Assembly (NCBI GenBank): GCA_002316595.1
Contig: DCDV01000029.1
Coordinates: 753 to 20,485 of the forward strand
Source of the DNA: Mageeibacillus sp. UBA1046
GTDB taxonomy: Bacteria; Bacillota; Clostridia; Saccharofermentanales; DTU023
Direction: 5' to 3'
DNA length: 19,733 nucleotides
Shown one piece after another: positions 1-7,815 of the stretch (positions are counted from its first letter, which is position 1; every line of letters starts with the position of its first letter). Both the position numbers and the translations under genes were made by a program. The notes under the pieces were generated by a model. It did not search any database. It was not told the origin of the DNA and saw nothing but the letters and a program-made list of their open reading frames with translations.

Positions 1-705
1 AATCCTGAATTTACCATGATGGAGGCATATCAGGCATACACGGATTATCACGGTATGATGGAGCTGACAGAGGCTCTGATAGTGGAAGCCTGCAAAGATA
101 TCAACGAAGGCAATACCGTGATTGAATTTCAGGGCACCAAGATCGATCTTACGCCGCCTTTTGCCAGGATTACCATGAGTGACGCTGTTGCTAAATATTC
201 CGGCGTAGATTTCTCAGCCATCGATGATGCTGAAACCGCTCGCAAAATCGGTCGCGAGAGAGGGCTGGAAGGCATTGAGAACCATATGGGAATAGGCGAT
301 GTACTGGAACTGTTCTTTGATGCTTTTGTAGAACCTGAATTGATTCAGCCTACCTTTATCTTAGATTATCCGATCGAGATTTCACCCTTGACGAAGAAAA
401 AAACCGGCAAACCCGGTTTGACCGAACGATTTGAACTCTTCATCTATGGTAGCGAGTTCGGCAATGCCTACTCAGAGCTGAATGACCCTCTGGATCAGGC
501 AGAACGTTTCCGCGCACAAATGGACAAGCGCGCAGCAGGTGATGACGAAGCCCATGTACAAGATGATGACTTTGTTGAGGCGCTGTCTTACGGTATGCCT
601 CCTACAGGCGGGTTGGGAATAGGCATTGACAGGCTGGTAATGTTATTAACTGATAATCCCTCAATCAGAGATGTTCTTCTCTTTCCGACCATGAAACCTT
701 TGTAA
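1..705 (+). CDS. lysS: Lysyl-tRNA synthetase, class II (C-terminal part, 5' end outside window)
   Basis: Charges tRNA-Lys with lysine in the cytoplasm. The reading frame is open from base 1 (it begins NPEFTMMEAYQAY, a stretch close to the LysS consensus just after motif 2), so about 234 C-terminal residues are visible and roughly half the protein, including the anticodon-binding OB fold and motif 1, lies upstream. The class II motif 3 is clear near the end (GIGIDRLVMLLTD, then IRDVLLFPTMKP), and the LysS signature around FELFIYGSEFGNAYSELNDP is present. The internal ATG at base 16 is a methionine within the enzyme, not the start. An RsuA-type gene follows 14 nt after the stop, so the two are probably co-transcribed. 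Nothing looks broken. The identification is secure; only the missing 5' part is unknown. Confidence 0.96.
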   Translation, partial: NPEFTMMEAYQAYTDYHGMMELTEALIVEACKDINEGNTVIEFQGTKIDLTPPFARITMSDAVAKYSGVDFSAIDDAETARKIGRERGLEGIENHMGIGDVLELFFDAFVEPELIQPTFILDYPIEISPLTKKKTGKPGLTERFELFIYGSEFGNAYSELNDPLDQAERFRAQMDKRAAGDDEAHVQDDDFVEALSYGMPPTGGLGIGIDRLVMLLTDNPSIRDVLLFPTMKPL

Positions 706-719
706 GAAAGTTAGATGAT

Positions 720-1475
720 ATGACAGAAAAAACAAGACTTAGATTAGACCGCGCCTTGACTAAAGCAGGCTTTGGCACCAGGAAAGAAGTTCGTGCCCTG
801 ATAAAATCCAAGCGCGTTACTGTAAATGATGAGATCGTGACTGATCACGGTTTCATAATTACCGACCCTGCAGCTACCAGGGTTGAAGTTGACGGGATGC
901 AGATTACGCTTCGTCAGCATACTCACATAATGCTGAATAAGCCTTCCGGTTATCTTATAGCCAACAAAGACAGCAGATATCCTGTTGTTCTTGACCTGAT
1001 ACCTGAAGAGCTGAGGTCACTTCAGTTCACCAGTGCAGGACGGCTTGATCGGGATGCAACCGGCCTCATCTTCTTAACAACGGATGGAAAACTGGCACAC
1101 AGGCTGATGTCACCGAAATATCAGATAAAGAAGACTTATTACGTTGTTTTTCTCGGCAATCCAATTACTGCCGGTGATGAAGAGAAGTTCCGCTCTGGCC
1201 TTGTGCTTGAGGATAAAACCATATGCCTGCCGGCAGAAATCGAGATTTTGTCCGATCAGGAGATATTGCTGACAATTACCGAAGGCAAATATCATCAGGT
1301 TAAGCGCATGATGCAGGCTGTCGGCAGAGAAGTTATAAATTTGCAGCGCCGCAGTATTGGGGATTTGCAGCTTGATCTTGAGTTAGCAGAGGGTGAATAT
1401 CGCTACCTCAGTCAGGATGAGCTTGCGACGCTGTACAAAGATGTTAATCTGGACATTAATACGGAGTATCTCTGA
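720..1475 (+). CDS. rsuA: RsuA-family 16S rRNA pseudouridine synthase
   Basis: Isomerises a uridine in rRNA to pseudouridine; RsuA acts on 16S rRNA during small-subunit assembly. The 251-residue protein has an N-terminal S4 RNA-binding domain (about residues 6-60, with RLDRALTKAGFGTRKEVRALI) followed by the catalytic fold. The active-site motif SAGRLDRDATGLIFLTTDG contains the catalytic Asp at residue 110, and the C-terminal motif EGKYHQVKRMM is the RsuA type, whereas RluB/E proteins usually carry an NREVRR-like sequence there. The length fits RsuA (about 230-250). The Shine-Dalgarno site is weak (agaaag), and the gene begins 14 nt after lysS, so it may depend on readthrough or coupling. The family is certain; the exact target uridine is inferred. 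Confidence 0.87.
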   Translation: MTEKTRLRLDRALTKAGFGTRKEVRALIKSKRVTVNDEIVTDHGFIITDPAATRVEVDGMQITLRQHTHIMLNKPSGYLIANKDSRYPVVLDLIPEELRSLQFTSAGRLDRDATGLIFLTTDGKLAHRLMSPKYQIKKTYYVVFLGNPITAGDEEKFRSGLVLEDKTICLPAEIEILSDQEILLTITEGKYHQVKRMMQAVGREVINLQRRSIGDLQLDLELAEGEYRYLSQDELATLYKDVNLDINTEYL

Positions 1476-1519
1476 TTGATTCTATTCCGGAGATCCTGTG
1501 GAGAATTCAGATATAATGA

Positions 1520-2794
1520 TTGACTGACAGGAGAATAAGAACCATTACAAACAAATTATGCAAAACGCCTCATATGCATTGGATTACTGTCTTGGCTGTG
1601 TTTTTTTCTCTCGCCGCGATGTGGGGCGCGACCTTTAATTCTTCAAGCCTTTTCATCACGCCAATTCAAGAATCACTTGGTGCTACCAGGGCGGAAATGG
1701 TTGTCGGGGCAACTGTCAAGGGATTAGGAACTATTATCGGTTCCTTTTTCTGTGCTTGTATTCTGAAGAGATTGCAAATCATGAGGGTAATGTGGATATC
1801 CGGGTTCCTTTTGGTTGGCAGTATATTCGCACTCAGTTTTGTGCAAAACATTCCTCAGTATTATCTGGTGCTGGCGTTGCAAACGATTATTACGAGCATT
1901 GGCGGCTATATTCCCTTGTCGATGATAATTCAGAGTTGGTTTGAGAAACGTACGTCAGTAGCGACGGGAATGGCTTTTATGGGGTCCGGCTTCGGAGGTA
2001 TGATCTATAATTGGCTAGGCGGTATTTGGATCCCCAGTCTGGGCTGGCGTCAAACCTACATGATCTTTGCTCTAATTACTCTCGGTATCTTATTAATCAC
2101 TTTCTCAATCATCAGACCTACTCCATACCATTTCAATCTCCGGCCGCTGGGCGCCGAAGAAGTATATGATGATGCCAATGAGCCGGCCGAGCAGGAATCA
2201 TATGCCGGGGCAGAAATTAGCGATGAATTAAAATCTGCCCGCTTCTGGCTTTTCTTACTGGCTATCTTTCTTACTACTATGATAACGAACGTATTGTTTA
2301 ACAATCTTTCGCCTCATGTTATTGATTCAGGTTACAGTCTCACTGAGGCAGCCAGAATTTCTTCCGTAATGATGATTTTCCTGATGCTTGGCAAGCCTGT
2401 AATTGGATATATGTTTGAGACACTTGGTTTAAAAGGCGCCTCAATTGTCAGTACTATAAGCATGGCTGTCGGCCTGATAAGCGCGATATTCATCTCTCAG
2501 GGCTTCTTTGTAATTACTTTGATTATTGGTTCGGGCATTGGCTTCGCTTATGGCTCAGTCGCATATCCTGCTTATTCTCATCGCTTATTTGGCCAGAAGA
2601 ACTTCGCATCTTTTTCCGCTCTTTTGCAGATAGTCAGTGGCGCAGGCTCAATACTAAGCCCTCTAATTACCGGGGCATTGTACAGTCATACCGGCAGTTA
2701 TAATATTTCCTTTACTATCGCGCTGTTTTATTGTGTAATCGCAATTCTTATTTGGCTGTTCGCTCTGCCCAAAAGAGGCCGTGAACCATATTAG
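1520..2794 (+). CDS. MFS transporter, copy 1 of a tandem pair
   Basis: Integral membrane secondary transporter of the major facilitator superfamily; the substrate cannot be told from sequence. The 424-residue product has about 12 hydrophobic segments in two halves, separated by a charged cytoplasmic loop near residues 200-240 (rich in E/D). Recognisable parts are FFSLAAMWGATFN in helix 1 and GGYIPLSMIIQSWF and MAFMGSGFGGMIYNWLGG in helices 4-5. The general look resembles the oxalate/formate-antiporter-like or monocarboxylate branch, but this is only an impression. The start is uncertain: TTG at 1520 follows GTGGAG by about 16 nt, which is a poor spacing, and the next in-frame ATG (residue 19, just before the first helix) has no clear ribosome-binding site. 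A paralogue follows immediately, overlapping the stop. Confidence 0.85.
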   Translation: MTDRRIRTITNKLCKTPHMHWITVLAVFFSLAAMWGATFNSSSLFITPIQESLGATRAEMVVGATVKGLGTIIGSFFCACILKRLQIMRVMWISGFLLVGSIFALSFVQNIPQYYLVLALQTIITSIGGYIPLSMIIQSWFEKRTSVATGMAFMGSGFGGMIYNWLGGIWIPSLGWRQTYMIFALITLGILLITFSIIRPTPYHFNLRPLGAEEVYDDANEPAEQESYAGAEISDELKSARFWLFLLAIFLTTMITNVLFNNLSPHVIDSGYSLTEAARISSVMMIFLMLGKPVIGYMFETLGLKGASIVSTISMAVGLISAIFISQGFFVITLIIGSGIGFAYGSVAYPAYSHRLFGQKNFASFSALLQIVSGAGSILSPLITGALYSHTGSYNISFTIALFYCVIAILIWLFALPKRGREPY

Positions 2795-4085
2795 GCGGGC
2801 AGAGTATACAGAAAGAAGATTTAGAGGCATTAATAAAATACTGAACAAATCTCCTTATACTATGCATTGGATTACTGTTTTGGTTGTATTTTTTTCACTT
2901 GCCGCTATGTGGGGCGCTACTTTTAATTCCGCAAGTCTCTTTATCGCACCTATGCAGGAGACATTGGGAGCGACCAGAGCGCAGATGGTCATCGGAGTTA
3001 CTGTCAAAGGAATCGGCGGCATAGTCGGTTCATTTTTCTGCGCCTATATTCTCAAAAGGATGCAAGTGGTGAGAGTATTGCGCATTGGCGGGATTCTTCT
3101 GGTGGGAAGCGTATTCGCGCTCAGCTTTGTGCAAAATATTCCCCAGTATTATCTCGCGCTGGCTATACAAAGTATCATCATTAGTATTGGCGGCTATATC
3201 CCAATGTCAATGATAATTCAGAATTGGTTTGAGAAGAAAACTTCAGTTGTGATGGGGTTTGCTTTTATGGGATCCGGCTTCGGGGGCATCATCTACAATT
3301 GGCTGGGCGGTATTTGGATACCCAGTCTGGGCTGGCGTCAAACCTACCTGATTTTCGCTGCCATTACTTTCGTTGTTTTATCCGTTACTTTCTCAATTCT
3401 CAGACCGACTCCATACCATTTTAATCTCAGGCCGCTGGGAGCCGAGCAGAATAATGATAAAGTAAAAAGTGAACCTGTCAGGCAGGAATTACTTCCCGGG
3501 GCTGAAGTCGAGGATGAGCTGAAATCTGCTCGTTTCTGGATGTTCATGCTTGCAATTTTCCTTGTTGGCATGGGTTCCAATGCGCTATTTGATAATGTTT
3601 CGCCTCATCTGATTGATTCCGGGTACAGCCTTACACAAGCAGCAAGGATTTCTTCTGCGCTGATGGTTTTCCTGATGCTGGGCAAACCTGCAGTGGGATA
3701 TTTGTTTGATACTTTTGGCATAAAAAGCGCATCAATAATATCAACATTGCTTATGGCCATCGGTCTGATAAGTGCGATATTCATATCTCAGAATTTCTTT
3801 ATTATCACTTTGGTTGTCGGTGCGGGTATAGGATTTGCATCTCTTTCAGTTGCCTTCCCCATCTACTGCTATGGATTATTCGGCGCAAAAAATTATCCCG
3901 GCTTTTCCTCGCTGCTGCAGATAGCCCATAGTACAGGCAAAATAATAAGCCCGCTGGTCGTCGGTGCCTTGTATGACCAGACAGGCAGCTATACTCTCTC
4001 TTTTTACATAGCGCTGATGTATCATGTCGCAGTACTTCTTATTTGGGTATTTGTTCTGCCAAAGCACGGCCGTGAGCCGTATTAA
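2781..4085 (+). CDS. MFS transporter, copy 2 of a tandem pair
   Basis: Second major facilitator superfamily transporter, about 434 residues with the same 12-helix plan as the preceding gene. By eye the two are near-identical along helices 1-5, for example FFSLAAMWGATFN, SFVQNIPQYY and IYNWLGGIWIPSLGWRQTY, and in the loop motif RPTPYHFNLRPLGAE. They diverge in the central acidic loop and in the C-terminal half, so this is an old rather than fresh duplication. Translation is called from GTG at 2781, which overlaps the previous stop by 14 nt; the AGAGG upstream lies only 2 nt away, so the start may be elsewhere, and translational coupling is likely. The last 47 bases overlap the 3' end of murI on the opposite strand. 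The substrate is unknown. Confidence 0.84.
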   Translation: MNHIRRAEYTERRFRGINKILNKSPYTMHWITVLVVFFSLAAMWGATFNSASLFIAPMQETLGATRAQMVIGVTVKGIGGIVGSFFCAYILKRMQVVRVLRIGGILLVGSVFALSFVQNIPQYYLALAIQSIIISIGGYIPMSMIIQNWFEKKTSVVMGFAFMGSGFGGIIYNWLGGIWIPSLGWRQTYLIFAAITFVVLSVTFSILRPTPYHFNLRPLGAEQNNDKVKSEPVRQELLPGAEVEDELKSARFWMFMLAIFLVGMGSNALFDNVSPHLIDSGYSLTQAARISSALMVFLMLGKPAVGYLFDTFGIKSASIISTLLMAIGLISAIFISQNFFIITLVVGAGIGFASLSVAFPIYCYGLFGAKNYPGFSSLLQIAHSTGKIISPLVVGALYDQTGSYTLSFYIALMYHVAVLLIWVFVLPKHGREPY

Positions 4086-5100
4086 GCGGTGAAAACCTCT
4101 CCAGTTCCCTATAATCGATTCTAAATACCGGTTCGGGAACCTGTCCAAAAAGCAGTGTACCTGACTCTTGGAATTGATCAGGATCACCTGTAGTCAAAAG
4201 GAGCCTTCTGCCAACTTCGCGACAATCTGCAGCCACAAGAGGCAAATCCCTGCCAGGCAAATGCACACTGGAGTAATCTTCATCAGGCAAATCCCCGCCT
4301 GGCAAATGCACACTGGAGGAATCCATGTCAGTTAACCCCTCTTTAGAGGAAACTTCATCAGGGGAGTTCCCCTGCAAGAAGCGCGCTTGCTGCAAATCAG
4401 CTGCAACTGCCTGCGCGTAATATATTGCGGGATCGACTATCACGACCTTGTCAGGCAGATATTCCTTCAGCAAGGGTATGAGAGCAGGGTAATGAGTACA
4501 GCCGATCAGGAGCGTATCGATATCTTTGTCAGAAAATTGAGAGCACACCTCAGCTACAGCCGTTCTGGCGGCAGGGCTGGAAACAAGGCCGTTTTCGACC
4601 AGGGGAACAAAAGCCGGACAAGCAACACCTGTGATCTGCGCATCGGGCAGAAGCTCTTTGATTCCTTTAACGAATGACTGACTGTTGGTTGTAGTTGCCG
4701 TCGCGATAACACCTATTTTCTGTGATCTTGTATTTTGAACGGCAGCATTTACACCGGCTTCGAGTATCGAATAGACGGGCAGGGGAGCCAGCAAAGAACG
4801 GATCTCAGTGATTAAGGTAGAAGATATTGTGTTGCAGGCTATGGCAATTGCTTTAGCGCCTTTATCTTTAAGCCAAAGAGACATGCTGCCTCCCAGTTCA
4901 AACAGCTCAGCAGGTGAACGGTCCCCGTAAGGAGCGTGGCAAGAGTCGCCAATATACACATAATCTTCCAGAGGCAGAATATCCAAGAATCTGGCCAGGA
5001 CGCTAAGACCGCCTACACCGGAATCAAACACCCCTACGAATGGCCTGTCCGGCAGAGAACATTCAGCCTGTAATTTCTCCTTAGTCTGACAACTATTCAT
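4039..5100 (-). CDS. murI: Glutamate racemase with a tandem-repeat insertion
   Basis: Converts L- to D-glutamate for peptidoglycan. Starting at the ATG at 5100 gives 353 residues, against about 265-270 for typical MurI. The hallmarks are GVFDSGVGGLSV (residues 23-34), IACNT with catalytic Cys89 and GCTHYP with catalytic Cys201; the normal C-terminal region LLTTGDPDQF is also present. Between about residues 240 and 300 an extra loop carries a 15-residue tandem duplication (SSVHLPGGDLP / SSVHLPGRDLP). A further tail of about 33 residues follows the usual end; the last 15 or so codons and the stop overlap the upstream transporter antisense. An upstream in-frame GTG at 5181 would add an unlikely hydrophobic leader and overlap the divergent promoter, so the ATG at 5100 was chosen, although no good Shine-Dalgarno is seen there. 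Function is confident; the inserted loop is of unknown meaning. Confidence 0.93.
   Translation of the reverse strand: MNSCQTKEKLQAECSLPDRPFVGVFDSGVGGLSVLARFLDILPLEDYVYIGDSCHAPYGDRSPAELFELGGSMSLWLKDKGAKAIAIACNTISSTLITEIRSLLAPLPVYSILEAGVNAAVQNTRSQKIGVIATATTTNSQSFVKGIKELLPDAQITGVACPAFVPLVENGLVSSPAARTAVAEVCSQFSDKDIDTLLIGCTHYPALIPLLKEYLPDKVVIVDPAIYYAQAVAADLQQARFLQGNSPDEVSSKEGLTDMDSSSVHLPGGDLPDEDYSSVHLPGRDLPLVAADCREVGRRLLLTTGDPDQFQESGTLLFGQVPEPVFRIDYRELERFSPLNTAHGRALAEQIPK
4240..4323. repeat. 45-bp in-frame tandem duplication inside murI
   Basis: Two nearly identical copies start at 4240 and 4285 (core ggcaaatgcacactggag in both). The period is 45 bp, or 15 codons, so the reading frame is kept and the duplication appears in the protein as SSVHLPGG/RDLP. 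The copies differ at a few positions, so the duplication is not brand new. Confidence 0.9.
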
Positions 5101-5148
5101 GCAAGAGATAATAGCATATATTACAAAGAACAACCGAAAATCATTATC

Positions 5149-5177
5149 TTGTACCTGAAATTGTATACTGTTATAAT
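5149..5177 (+). promoter_or_regulatory. Sigma-A-type promoter of the LTA-synthase-like gene
   Basis: TTGTAC (5149-5154) and a perfect TATAAT (5172-5177) are separated by 17 bp. The ATG of the downstream gene starts at 5184, only 7 bases after the -10 box, so transcription from this promoter would begin at or next to the start codon. Confidence 0.8.
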
Positions 5178-5183
5178 GCACGC

Positions 5184-7778
5184 ATGAAAAGGGAAGATAG
5201 ATACTCGGCTGAGCAAAAGCGATACGAGGAATATATTAATAAAAGAGATAGTCACACCGACTTCATTGACGCCGAACAGTCTTTCGACAGAGACGAGAAT
5301 GGCGAACAGTCTTTCTTTGGTGATCCTGTTATGACCGACTCTGAGCAATCTAATGGCAGCAAACGGCCTCTCCGCGGCAATGAACGCACATACTCGCGCC
5401 GCAACAAGCAATTCTACCCCGAGAACGATGAGGAATATGACACAGATAACTATGAAGGATATTACTCAAAAAACGATGAAGAATTTGACTCAGATAACGA
5501 TGAAGAATATTACTCAAAGAACGATGAAGAATCTCACTCAGTATACTATGAGCCTGACGAGCTGGACTCAGGTGAAGAAGTCCATGATTCTGCAGCCGCA
5601 GTCAAGCCGAAAACCAAAGTCAGGCAGAAAAATGACAAGCGTAAGCAAATCAGCTCCACAAATGTATTCTTGTATCTTATCGCCTCTTTTGTCTGGCTGG
5701 ATATTTGGTTTCGCATTTTTGTCCATAAAGGTATAGATTTTCCCGGTTTCTTCATAAATTTGTTTTTCAGCTTATCTTTAGCCTTCGTACTTACATTTTT
5801 AATTACACTATTCCCTAAACGCTGGTGGCGGCGTCTTATGGCTGTGCCATTAGTGATTACTCTGATCTTTTTTGCAGCACAGTATGTCTATTACGCCTTT
5901 TTCCGCACGCTCTTTACCTGGTTCTCCATGTTGCGCAGCGCTCAGGTGGCAGAATTCGCCGGTGACGTTGTCCTCAAGATACTGGCTAATATTCCAGTGC
6001 TGTTACTGGCATTTGTTCCTCTTATAATATTTTTCGCAAAAAACCCGATAGTGAATTTTCTCAAAGATAAGAGAATCATTCCTGAACATTGGCTTGTCGA
6101 AGGCGAAACATATGGGACCGGTGCTTTTTTCGGACGCGACAAAATTCTCGGCAGTCTTTTCCTGGTGACCGCAGCTCTGGTGACCTATACTTTCGCCCTG
6201 TTATTTGTAAACGTCGGAGATCGCTCGGTAAACTCAGCTTATGATCTTTACTATGAGACCGACGATCCGCTGGTGGCCTCAAACAGACTAGGCCTGATCA
6301 CTGCTATGAGCGTTGATCTCAGGCATTTTCTAAATTTAGAAGAGTCCGAAGTGCCAACTGAAGAAACATTGCCGGATGATGTTATTATTCAGGATCCGAC
6401 CTCATCTGCGAATGCCGGTACAGACACAACTGATCCGTCTGCTGACCCTTCAGGCACTGTGCCTGAACCGACCGCCGCACCACAGAAAGTACATGCCTTC
6501 CCGATTGATTTTGATACGATCAGCGAGTCTGAAAGCAATGAGACGCTTAGAAACATGGCCTTGTATTTTAATGATATCGAGCCAAGCAAATCTAACGAAC
6601 AAACCGGGATTTTCAAAGGATATAACCTGATATTTATTACTGCTGAAAGCCACTCCCTGTATTCAGCAGACCCCGAGCTGACGCCCACACTATGGCACAT
6701 GCAGGAAAACGGGATTAAGTTTAATAATTTTTATAATCCTGTCTGGGGAGTGTCAACATCAGACGGTGAGTATACAGGCATAACCGGCTTAGCTCCGAAA
6801 GCAGGTGTCTGGAGTTTAAGCAAGTCAGCGGAAAACAACATGGCTATGACTCCCGGCAATATGCTTAAGCGTCTGGGTTACTCAACATCTGCCTGGCATA
6901 ACCATACCTATACGTATTATGGAAGGGATGAGTCACACCCCAATCTGGGCTATGACACGTACAAGGGGGTCGGCAACGGGCTTGAAGTGAAAAAGACCTG
7001 GCCGGAGTCAGACTTGGAAATGATGGAGTTGTCTTTCGATGAATTCACCGCCACGGAGCCGTTTCATGCCTATTTTATGACGGTGAGCGGGCATATGAAT
7101 TATACTTTCCGCGGCAACTATATGGCGTCCAAGAACAGGGACCTTGTCAAAGATCTGCCATATAACGAAGGCGGCAGAGCCTATATGGCAACTCAGATTG
7201 AATTTGACAAGGCCATGGAATATCTCTTGCAGAGATTACGCGATGAAGGTATCGCTGACAGAACTCTTATTGTGATCAATGCCGACCATTATCCATACGG
7301 ACTGGAAAAGGCTGATTATGATCAATTAGCCGGTAAGACGCTAGAAGAGAATTTCGAAATTTATCATAATTCACTCATCATGTATGTTGACGGCATGGAA
7401 CCTATGGTTGTGGATAAAGTGTGCTTTACCTTGGATATTTTGCCTACGATCTATAATTTAATGGATATTCCCTTTGACTCGCGTTTGTTAATGGGCAGTG
7501 ATGTTTTTTCTGAGCGAGATCCTCTGGCTTTCTTCATTAACCGCAGCTGGATAACAGATAAGGGCAGTTATAACGCTGTGACGAAGAAATTTACGCCTGC
7601 ACCCGGAGTTACCGTAGAAGATGAAGAAGCATATATCAGCCGCATAACTCATAGTGTCCAAAACAAGAGGAAGTTCTCCGCCCAGATTCTGGACTACGAT
7701 TACTTTGATCACATCTTGCCGGACAGTATCTGGGAAATAGTGAACAAGGACAGCGGCTATCCGCCGGTAAGAGAATAA
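5184..7778 (+). CDS. LTA synthase-type membrane sulfatase (polyglycerol-phosphate transferase family) with acidic repeat N-terminus
   Basis: The family transfers glycerol-phosphate-type groups onto cell-surface polymers outside the membrane. The 864-residue protein has three parts. Residues 1-155 are hydrophilic, very acidic and repetitive. About five membrane helices follow (near 161-178, 188-210, 219-240, 268-288, 322-343). After an extracellular linker rich in P/T/D comes the sulfatase-fold domain (about 478-800). Metal and nucleophile motifs match LtaS: ITAESHS (Glu488), STSDGEY with the probable nucleophile Thr525, SGHMNY (His637) and NADHYPYG (Asp701, His702). Typical LtaS proteins are about 650 residues; the excess is mostly the N-terminus. 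There is no Shine-Dalgarno site before ATG 5184, and the promoter position suggests a leaderless message; a later start is possible because the first 150 residues are not conserved family sequence. It converges on the next gene. Confidence 0.88.
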   Translation: MKREDRYSAEQKRYEEYINKRDSHTDFIDAEQSFDRDENGEQSFFGDPVMTDSEQSNGSKRPLRGNERTYSRRNKQFYPENDEEYDTDNYEGYYSKNDEEFDSDNDEEYYSKNDEESHSVYYEPDELDSGEEVHDSAAAVKPKTKVRQKNDKRKQISSTNVFLYLIASFVWLDIWFRIFVHKGIDFPGFFINLFFSLSLAFVLTFLITLFPKRWWRRLMAVPLVITLIFFAAQYVYYAFFRTLFTWFSMLRSAQVAEFAGDVVLKILANIPVLLLAFVPLIIFFAKNPIVNFLKDKRIIPEHWLVEGETYGTGAFFGRDKILGSLFLVTAALVTYTFALLFVNVGDRSVNSAYDLYYETDDPLVASNRLGLITAMSVDLRHFLNLEESEVPTEETLPDDVIIQDPTSSANAGTDTTDPSADPSGTVPEPTAAPQKVHAFPIDFDTISESESNETLRNMALYFNDIEPSKSNEQTGIFKGYNLIFITAESHSLYSADPELTPTLWHMQENGIKFNNFYNPVWGVSTSDGEYTGITGLAPKAGVWSLSKSAENNMAMTPGNMLKRLGYSTSAWHNHTYTYYGRDESHPNLGYDTYKGVGNGLEVKKTWPESDLEMMELSFDEFTATEPFHAYFMTVSGHMNYTFRGNYMASKNRDLVKDLPYNEGGRAYMATQIEFDKAMEYLLQRLRDEGIADRTLIVINADHYPYGLEKADYDQLAGKTLEENFEIYHNSLIMYVDGMEPMVVDKVCFTLDILPTIYNLMDIPFDSRLLMGSDVFSERDPLAFFINRSWITDKGSYNAVTKKFTPAPGVTVEDEEAYISRITHSVQNKRKFSAQILDYDYFDHILPDSIWEIVNKDSGYPPVRE
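5273..5315 (+). repeat. 30-bp period duplication at the start of the LTA-synthase-like gene
   Basis: The core cgaacagtctttc occurs at 5273-5285 and 5303-5315, giving a 10-codon repeat (EQSFDRDEN / EQSFFGDPV). Only two copies are seen, and only the core is exact. Confidence 0.6.
5424..5558 (+). repeat. 24/48-bp acidic tandem repeat in the LTA-synthase-like gene
   Basis: An in-frame array encodes an 8-residue period: NDEEYDTD, NYEGYYSK, NDEEFDSD, NDEEYYSK, NDEESHSV. At the DNA level the best match is the 48-bp double unit (5424-5471 and 5472-5519, then a partial third). The encoded segment (about residues 81-125) is strongly negative with Tyr and lies before the first membrane helix, so it is predicted to be cytoplasmic. 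Confidence 0.85.
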
Positions 7779-7815
7779 GAGCGGCTTTACAACTTCTTAC
7801 AGCCGGCGCAAAAGA

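Noticed and set aside
4387..4677. 96-codon plus-strand open frame inside murI
   Set aside because: It lies wholly antisense to a well-supported enzyme and has no recognisable domain or start site.
5101..5181. Longer murI reading from GTG 5181
   Set aside because: It adds 27 residues absent from the family, has no ribosome-binding site and would run across the divergent gene's promoter.
7781..7808. Stem-loop between the convergent LTA-synthase-like and acyltransferase-like genes
   Set aside because: The stem needs a bulge and mismatches, and neither strand has a proper T-run after it, so it was not called as a terminator.
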